Shown one piece after another: positions 1 to 4,364 of a DNA stretch of 9,773 nucleotides. Each line of letters begins with the position of its first letter. Within the stretch, counting starts at the first letter, position 1. The notes under the pieces are model-generated. The model searched no databases. It saw only the letters and a program-made list of their open reading frames with translations, and was not told the DNA's origin. The stretch comes from Helicobacteraceae bacterium (GTDB taxonomy: Bacteria; Campylobacterota; Campylobacteria; Campylobacterales; Sulfurimonadaceae), in the NCBI GenBank assembly GCA_015488075.1, contig WFOM01000121.1, positions 1 through 9,773 on the forward strand, given 5' to 3'. A program made the position numbers and the translations under genes.

Positions 1-755
1 ACTAACGAATAGTCTATTGTGGTATTTGTAGCTATAATTCCGTCAGCTCCGCATTCAACTGCAAGCGAAGTAAGCTCAACAGCCTGCTTTGGGCTCATAT
101 CCGGAGCAATTTTCAGCAAAACAGGCTTTGTCGTTATATCTCTTGCTCTTTTAAACAGCTCTTTTACAAACTCTTCGTTTTGAAGGTCTCTAAGACCCGG
201 AGTATTTGGAGAAGATATATTTATAGTAAAATAATCTCCAACATCACTGAATGTTCTTATAAGTTTTATATAGTCGCTTATAGCTTCATTTTCCGGTGTT
301 ATCTTGTTTTTGCCTATATTTATCCATATTGGTGTAGCAAAAGGGTATAACTTTTTTACTCTTTTGTGGACTTTGTATGCTCCGTCATTGTTAAAACCCA
401 TCGCATTTTGAATAGCTTTTTCCTCTATGTGCCTAAACATTCTGGGTTTTGGATTTCCATCCTGGGGCAGGGGAGTAACCGTTCCTATTTCGGTATATCC
501 AAACCCAAGTGCATTTATACCTCTTATCATAACACCGTTTTTGTCAAATCCGGCACCAAGCCCCACGGGATTGTAAAATTTTCTGCCAAAAAACTCCTGT
601 GTGAGCATATCATCGGCAACAAACAGTTCGTCTATAAAAAGATTTGCAAAACCAGGATAAAGATTTGGAACTTTTAAAAACAGCTCAGCTATATGGTGGG
701 CAGTTTCAGGTTGAAATTTAAAGAGTATTTTTTTAATCTTTTCGTAACTTACCAT
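1..755 (-). CDS. pyrD: Dihydroorotate dehydrogenase (quinone), class 2, C-terminus cut by window edge
   Basis: Catalyses the fourth step of pyrimidine synthesis, oxidising dihydroorotate to orotate with FMN and passing electrons to membrane quinone. The visible 251 residues start at ATG 755-753 and run off the left edge; about 100 C-terminal residues of a usual ~350 are missing. Visible landmarks are an amphipathic N-terminal helix region (residues 1-50) typical of the membrane-bound class 2 enzymes, GLGAGFDKNG (65-74) at the FMN site, GFGYTEIGTVTPLPQDGNP (84-102), NAMGFNN (117-123), and NISSPNTPGLR (179-189). In the last motif Ser182, next to Pro-Asn, is the catalytic base; class 1 enzymes have Cys there. 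LLKIAPDM (213-220) and IIATNTT (240-246) follow. The ribosome binding site is weak (GGA only). The gene diverges from the DJ-1 gene and probably uses the minus-strand -10 in the shared gap. Confidence 0.96.
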   Translation of the reverse strand, partial: MVSYEKIKKILFKFQPETAHHIAELFLKVPNLYPGFANLFIDELFVADDMLTQEFFGRKFYNPVGLGAGFDKNGVMIRGINALGFGYTEIGTVTPLPQDGNPKPRMFRHIEEKAIQNAMGFNNDGAYKVHKRVKKLYPFATPIWINIGKNKITPENEAISDYIKLIRTFSDVGDYFTINISSPNTPGLRDLQNEEFVKELFKRARDITTKPVLLKIAPDMSPKQAVELTSLAVECGADGIIATNTTIDYSL

Positions 756-773
756 TATAAATCCGTATTTTTT

Positions 774-789
774 TAGTATAATTATATTA
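774..789. promoter_or_regulatory. Symmetrical divergent -10 element between pyrD and the DJ-1 gene
   Basis: The 16 bases TAGTATAATTATATTA form an inverted repeat with 7 of 8 pairs matched (G776/T787 is the mismatch). Plus-strand TATAAT lies at 777-782, preceded by a T7 run (768-774). The minus strand also reads TATAAT, from 786 to 781. Predicted starts are near 789 for the DJ-1 gene (leader about 26 nt) and near 774 for pyrD (leader about 19 nt). There is no recognisable -35 box, as is usual for sigma-70 promoters in Campylobacterota. Start sites are inferred from spacing. Confidence 0.6.
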
Positions 790-803
790 GAAGTTTGATA
801 ATC

Positions 804-811
804 GGAGGTGA
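804..811 (+). promoter_or_regulatory. Strong ribosome binding site of the DJ-1 gene
   Basis: GGAGGTGA is complementary to the 16S rRNA tail and sits just ahead of ATG 815, which fixes the start. The sequence around it is nearly the same as that before flgL (GGAGGCGAATTATG); these are the two strongest initiation regions in the window. Confidence 0.8.
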
Positions 812-814
812 ATT

Positions 815-1375
815 ATGAATAAAGTTTTGGTTCCTCTTGCCAACGGATTTGAAGAGATAGAAGCCGTAAGCATTATAGATGTATTAAGAAGAGCAGATAT
901 AGATGTTGTAACCGCATCACTTGATCAGAACAAACTTGTCAAAGGTGCAAACGGCATAAGTATAGAAGCCGATACCCAGATAACAAATGTAAATGTTGAT
1001 GAGCTTGATATGGTTGTGCTTCCAGGAGGTTGGGACGGAACACATGCCCTTGCCGATGATGAAAATGTCCAAAACATACTAAAAGAGATGGATAAAAAAC
1101 AAAAAAACATAGGTGCCATATGTGCAGCTCCGTTTGCACTCAATAAGGCAGGTGTTTTGAAAAACAGATACACATGCTATCCTTCGGTAGAAGAACAGAT
1201 AAACAAAGAGGGTTACATGGGTGATGCTTCAATGGTTGTAGAGGATGAGAATGTCATGACATCAAGGGGGCCTGGAACTGCTCTTTGTTTTGCACTTAAA
1301 ATTGTCAAAAAGCTAAAAGGTGATGAAACCTATGAAATGTTAAAAGGTGGCTTGCTTGCAACATATTGTGATTAG
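815..1375 (+). CDS. DJ-1/YajL (ThiJ) family protein
   Basis: Cytoplasmic protein of the DJ-1/PfpI superfamily, closest in pattern to human DJ-1 and E. coli YajL. Its 186 residues span one complete domain. GFEEIEAV (11-18) carries Glu16, matching DJ-1 Glu18. LPGGWDG (69-75) forms the oxyanion loop. AICAAP (101-106) holds the reactive Cys103 on the nucleophile elbow, matching DJ-1 Cys106. TSRGPGTALCFAL (149-161) is the signature near the C-terminus. The Cys/Glu pair that tunes the thiol for oxidation is therefore intact. Family members have been reported as oxidative-stress sensors, chaperones, glyoxalase III or protein deglycases, and the deglycase activity is disputed, so I assign only the family. 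It has its own promoter and strong ribosome binding site. The DUF4136 lipoprotein gene overlaps its 3' end, so the two are probably co-transcribed. Confidence 0.93.
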   Translation: MNKVLVPLANGFEEIEAVSIIDVLRRADIDVVTASLDQNKLVKGANGISIEADTQITNVNVDELDMVVLPGGWDGTHALADDENVQNILKEMDKKQKNIGAICAAPFALNKAGVLKNRYTCYPSVEEQINKEGYMGDASMVVEDENVMTSRGPGTALCFALKIVKKLKGDETYEMLKGGLLATYCD

Positions 1376-1886
1376 ATTACTGAGTGTTTTGTTTGTTTTT
1401 ACGGGATGCTCAACTTTGAGCATTCACAAAGATTACGATACACATTACGATTTTTCAAAAGTAAAGACTTTTACGGTTTTGCATAAAAACAAAGCAGGCG
1501 AAAACACACTTGTAAATGACAGAATTATAACTGCCATAAACAAAACCCTTATTCAAAAAGGTTTTAAGCAAACAAACTTGAAAAAAGCTGACCTTGTATG
1601 GCTGTTTCATATAAATGTAACCAACAAAACAGACATAAGAACAGACTATCAAATGGTAGGTTTTTACGGATACGGATATAGTGGAGGAATGGTTGCAACA
1701 ACAAGCTCATACAACTATGATGAAGGCAAACTTATCTTGGATGCCGTAAACCCAAAATCAAAAAAAATAGTATACAGAGTTGTTTTGACAGATGAGATAG
1801 ACTACTCAAAAACACCACAAGAGAGTCAAGAGTATATACTCAAAGCGATACAAAAAGCATTAAAAGATTTTCCGCCAAAGAAGTAA
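1356..1886 (+). CDS. DUF4136-type outer-membrane lipoprotein
   Basis: Small exported lipoprotein of unknown function. From TTG 1356 it has 176 residues: a short basic/hydrophobic signal (RLLSVLFVFTG) ending in a lipobox-like VFTGC with Cys18 as the lipidated residue. Ser follows at +2, which by the Lol rule favours the outer membrane. The mature part resembles DUF4136: an opening DYDTHYDFSKVKTF, then an AINKTLIQKGF helix, then ADLVWLFHINV, a Tyr/Gly-rich stretch (GFYGYGYSGG) and a closing LILDAVNPKSKKIVYR block. The start is uncertain. AGGTG (1345-1349) is well placed for TTG 1356, but GTG 1347 and GTG 1368 are also in frame, and the 1368 start still gives a signal peptide. All three lie inside the DJ-1 gene, giving an overlap of 8 to 29 nt and likely translational coupling. 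No terminator is visible in the 15 bp before the convergent transporter gene. Confidence 0.82.
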   Translation: MQHIVIRLLSVLFVFTGCSTLSIHKDYDTHYDFSKVKTFTVLHKNKAGENTLVNDRIITAINKTLIQKGFKQTNLKKADLVWLFHINVTNKTDIRTDYQMVGFYGYGYSGGMVATTSSYNYDEGKLILDAVNPKSKKIVYRVVLTDEIDYSKTPQESQEYILKAIQKALKDFPPKK

Positions 1887-1901
1887 AGAACAACTCATAA
1901 T

Positions 1902-2804
1902 TTAAAAAAGTTCATCCTCTTTGGCATTTATCTCCGCATCGTCATACGGGTCAAGATGGACAATCACATGAGCATTTTTGTTTATCTTGTTAAAAGCTTT
2001 TTTTATTTCCATCTCTATCATGTCTCCAACCAAATGTGCATCATAAAGCTTTATATCCGGTGTAAATACGAGATGAACAGATATAAACACATCCGAGCCT
2101 GCCGCTCTCGTCTTTAGATAGTGATATCCGTTTATATCTTTGTTCTTATCAAGTATATTTTTTATGATTTGAAGCTCTTCATCGCTTATGGCAACATCAA
2201 GAAGCATCAACACACCCTCTTTTACAAGCGGATATGCAGAGTATATCATATACACCGATATAGCTATACCAAGCAAAGGATCAACAAGATAAAAATCTGT
2301 AAAATAGACAACAGCAATAGATATCAAAACGGCAGAGTTTGTAAGTAAGTCTGTTTTATAGTGGAGCGCATCTGCTTTTATAACCATGTTGTTTGTTTTT
2401 TTTGCCACATAGTTTAGAAACAACACAAGTAAAAAAGTTACCACTATGGAGACAACCATAACAACAAGACTCTCTTCTATCATGGTTATCTCATGATTGT
2501 GAAAAATTTTGTAAAAAGCCTGATAAAGTATAAAAAGTGCGGATATTGTTATGATACTGCCTTCTATGGCACTTGCAAGAGGCTCAAGCTTGCTTTTTCC
2601 AAACTGAAACTTACTGTCGGGATTTTTTTCAGAATAGTGCAGTGCATAGTAGTTAAACAACGATACACTCAAATCCAAAAAAGAATCTATCGCAGAAGCC
2701 AAAACAGCCACTGAACCGCTTAAAAAACCTATAACAAGTTTAGTCAGTGTCAAAAACACTGCTACAGATGAAGAAACAACAGTTGCCTTTTTCTCAATTC
2801 GCAT
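1902..2804 (-). CDS. Cation diffusion facilitator (FieF/YiiP-like metal efflux)
   Basis: Inner-membrane divalent metal/proton antiporter of the CDF family; 300 residues match the YiiP length. Six membrane segments fit residues ~10-200, followed by a cytoplasmic domain (~205-300). Transport site A is intact: Asp40 and Asp44 in AIDSFLD (TM2) and His148 and Asp152 in ALHYKTD (TM5), matching YiiP D45/D49/H153/D157. The C-terminal dimer metal site is also kept: His in GYHYLKTR, His in ISVHLV, His in DAHLVGD, and His plus Asp in IVHLDP. The loop site B differs: YiiP has HSFGHGK and this protein has FQFGKSK, so both His are lost. The D-x-x-x-D/H-x-x-x-D pattern suggests Zn, Fe or Cd, but specificity is inferred. 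It diverges from cmoB and converges on the lipoprotein gene. Confidence 0.93.
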   Translation of the reverse strand: MRIEKKATVVSSSVAVFLTLTKLVIGFLSGSVAVLASAIDSFLDLSVSLFNYYALHYSEKNPDSKFQFGKSKLEPLASAIEGSIITISALFILYQAFYKIFHNHEITMIEESLVVMVVSIVVTFLLVLFLNYVAKKTNNMVIKADALHYKTDLLTNSAVLISIAVVYFTDFYLVDPLLGIAISVYMIYSAYPLVKEGVLMLLDVAISDEELQIIKNILDKNKDINGYHYLKTRAAGSDVFISVHLVFTPDIKLYDAHLVGDMIEMEIKKAFNKINKNAHVIVHLDPYDDAEINAKEDELF

Positions 2805-2813
2805 AGATATCCA

Positions 2814-2843
2814 TTTTTTAGTATAATTTTATAAAATTTTATA
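2814..2843. promoter_or_regulatory. Divergent promoter region between the cation transporter gene and cmoB
   Basis: TTTTTTAGTATAATT (2814-2828) is identical over 15 bases to the element at 769-783. It gives a plus-strand -10 box TATAAT at 2822-2827 for cmoB, with a predicted start near 2834. The opposite strand reads TATACT (2825 to 2820) and TATAAA (2833 to 2828), either of which could serve the transporter gene with a leader of roughly 9 to 17 nt. A perfect 14-base palindrome, TATAAAATTTTATA, follows at 2830-2843 and could be an operator or simple AT symmetry. No -35 box is evident. Confidence 0.55.
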
Positions 2844-2850
2844 TAAAGAT

Positions 2851-3747
2851 ATGCTTATGGATCTAAACGAAATTAGAAAAGAACGGCAAAAATGGTATAA
2901 CTGGAAAAACATAAAACCGCTTAGAGATGCTCTTGCTCAACTCACAAAAGTTGATGTAGATGTAACTTACGGCGATGTTATAAAGATACAGGGAAATTAT
3001 CCGGATACAGCAAAACTAAAAGAGACTGCCAAAATGATGATGCCTTGGAGAAAAGGCCCTTTTGAACTTTTTGACATTTTTATAGACACGGAATGGAAAA
3101 GTTATATAAAATACAACCTTCTAAGACCATACTTTAATCTCAAAGACAAAGTTGTAGCAGATATCGGGTGCAACAACGGTTACTATCTTTTTCGTATGCA
3201 AGAAGATAACCCTAAAAAACTTGTCGGTTTTGATCCCTCTGCATTATATAAAACACAGTTTGAGTTTATAAATTTTTTTCTAAATACCGATATAGTTTAT
3301 GAGCTTTTGGGTGTTGAACATGTTGAGTTTTACGAGGAGAAATTTGACACCATATTTTGTCTTGGTGTTTTGTATCACAGAAGTGATCCCGTAAATATGC
3401 TAAAACAGCTATACAAAGGATTGAAAAAAGGTGGAGAAGTGTTTTTGGATACTTTTTACATAGAGGGAGAAGAAGATATAGCACTCACTCCAAAATCAAC
3501 ATATTCAAAGATACCAAACATATATTTTGTTCCGACTGTAAATGCTTTGAAAAACTGGTGCAAAAGAGCAAAATTTGATAGTTTTGAAGTTTTACGAACA
3601 TCCGTAACATCAACAGAGGAACAAAGAAAAACAGAGTGGATAGAAGGGCAGAGCTTAGAAGCGTTTCTAGACCCAAACGACAAAACCAAAACAGTTGAAG
3701 GATATCCGGCTCCAAAAAGAGTTTATGTAAAATTGACAAAAGGTTAA
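2851..3747 (+). CDS. cmoB: tRNA U34 carboxymethyltransferase CmoB
   Basis: Transfers a carboxymethyl group from carboxy-S-adenosylmethionine (made by CmoA, not in this window) to 5-hydroxyuridine at wobble position 34, giving cmo5U in tRNAs that read NNN family boxes. The 298 residues compare with 323 in E. coli, the difference being mainly N-terminal. [11 protein letters not shown] (64-74) holds Lys68, matching E. coli Lys91, which contacts the carboxylate of the cofactor. Next come DTEWKS (79-84), the SAM-binding motif [15 protein letters not shown] (103-116), and GVLYHRSDP (172-180) with Tyr175 matching E. coli Tyr200. [11 protein letters not shown] and [19 protein letters not shown] (272-290) close the protein, with Arg290 matching Arg315. 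A second ATG at 2857 is an equally possible start; both have weak ribosome binding sites. The hot-dog gene starts 2 bp after the stop codon. Confidence 0.95.
   Translation: MLMDLNEIRKERQKWYNWKNIKPLRDALAQLTKVDVDVTYGDVIKIQGNYPDTAKLKETAKMMMPWRKGPFELFDIFIDTEWKSYIKYNLLRPYFNLKDKVVADIGCNNGYYLFRMQEDNPKKLVGFDPSALYKTQFEFINFFLNTDIVYELLGVEHVEFYEEKFDTIFCLGVLYHRSDPVNMLKQLYKGLKKGGEVFLDTFYIEGEEDIALTPKSTYSKIPNIYFVPTVNALKNWCKRAKFDSFEVLRTSVTSTEEQRKTEWIEGQSLEAFLDPNDKTKTVEGYPAPKRVYVKLTKG
3738..3743 (+). promoter_or_regulatory. Ribosome binding site of the hot-dog gene, inside the cmoB 3' end
   Basis: AAAAGG lies within the last codons of cmoB, 6 nt before ATG 3750. The placement supports translation of the hot-dog gene from the cmoB transcript. 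Confidence 0.55.
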
Positions 3748-3749
3748 AA

Positions 3750-4304
3750 ATGGCAAACGAAGAAAATCTAAATACTAAAGGAATCATGGAAGAAAATCAG
3801 GAAGAAACACAAGACAAACTCGAAAAACTTGATGAACTTTTACATGAACAAAATGAAAAAAACAAAATAGTATTAAATACTCATACACTCATAAGCAGAT
3901 ATTTTTGCGGCGATATAAAAATTTTAATTGACGGTTATGTAGAAGTGGAACTTGAAACCGTTGAAGATATGATCGTCGACAAGATGGGACTGGTTCATGG
4001 AGGATTTATTTTTGGAGCTGCTGATTTTGCCGCAATGGCCGCCGTTAATGACAAAAATGTAGTTTTGGCTGCTGCCAACTGCCAGTTTCTCTCACCTGTA
4101 AAAGTAGGTGATGTTGTTGTTTTTAAAGCAAGAGTCAGACACAAAGAGGGCAGAAAAAGAAATGTTCATGTTAAAGGTTTTGTTGAAAATATAAAGGTTT
4201 TTGAAGGTGAATTTGTTACGGTAATTACGGAAAAACATATACTAAAAATAAAACTTGCAAATGATGAACAGACTAACGGTAACAATGAAAATGACGATAT
4301 TTAG
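3750..4304 (+). CDS. Hot-dog-fold (PaaI-like thioesterase) protein, Cj0977-like
   Basis: Cytoplasmic hot-dog-fold protein of 184 residues. Residues 1-40 are a charged, probably helical extension rich in Glu/Gln/Lys. The hot-dog domain covers about 42-165 and the tail (170-184) is acidic and Asn-rich. The central helix carries GLVHGGFIFGAADFAAMAAVN (80-100), where the HGG loop and Asp92 line up with the His/Asp region of PaaI-type acyl-CoA thioesterases. The second-strand motif NCQFLSPVKVGD (110-121) is also typical. Whether it hydrolyses or only binds acyl-CoA cannot be told. In Campylobacter jejuni the gene after cmoB (Cj0976) is Cj0977, a hot-dog protein under sigma-28 flagellar control and needed for invasion. 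The same gene order and the extra N-terminal segment suggest this is its relative. Here a flagellar gene, flgL, follows directly. I see no sigma-28 site just upstream, so expression from the cmoB promoter is likely. Confidence 0.87.
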   Translation: MANEENLNTKGIMEENQEETQDKLEKLDELLHEQNEKNKIVLNTHTLISRYFCGDIKILIDGYVEVELETVEDMIVDKMGLVHGGFIFGAADFAAMAAVNDKNVVLAAANCQFLSPVKVGDVVVFKARVRHKEGRKRNVHVKGFVENIKVFEGEFVTVITEKHILKIKLANDEQTNGNNENDDI

Positions 4305-4315
4305 ATAAATCAAGA

Positions 4316-4330
4316 TGGAACTTAATTTGC
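4316..4330 (+). promoter_or_regulatory. Sigma-54 (RpoN) promoter of flgL
   Basis: TGGAAC-N5-TTGC, with GG at 4317-4318 and GC at 4329-4330, keeps the exact 10-base spacing between the -24 and -12 dinucleotides (consensus TGGCAC-N5-TTGCA/T; one mismatch in the -24 block). Transcription should start near 4342, leaving a leader of about 23 nt. In Campylobacterota sigma-54 with the FlgSR two-component system drives hook and rod genes, so the site fits its gene. Confidence 0.75.
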
Positions 4331-4353
4331 TTGATATTACAAGCATAAAACAT

Positions 4354-4360
4354 GGAGGCG
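4354..4360 (+). promoter_or_regulatory. Strong ribosome binding site of flgL
   Basis: GGAGGCG lies 4 nt before ATG 4365 and fixes the start, which is immediately followed by the conserved FlgL N-terminus MRITGSMYY. It is downstream of the predicted sigma-54 start point. Confidence 0.75.
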
Positions 4361-4364
4361 AATT

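Noticed and set aside
366..677. Open frame of 103 codons on the plus strand
   Set aside because: It lies antisense within pyrD, whose minus-strand protein is clearly conserved; no ribosome binding site and no family-like composition.
1263..1275. G-rich stretch GGGGGCC in the DJ-1 gene as a KOPS or phase-variable tract
   Set aside because: It does not fit GGGNAGGG, has only five G, and encodes the conserved SRGPGT motif.
1887..1910. Possible terminator between the convergent lipoprotein and transporter genes
   Set aside because: Only a 4-bp GAAC/GTTC pairing with a long AT-rich loop; not a credible intrinsic terminator.
3911..3916. CGATAT as a sigma-28 -10 box inside the hot-dog gene
   Set aside because: No -35 at the right spacing, and it sits within well-conserved coding sequence.
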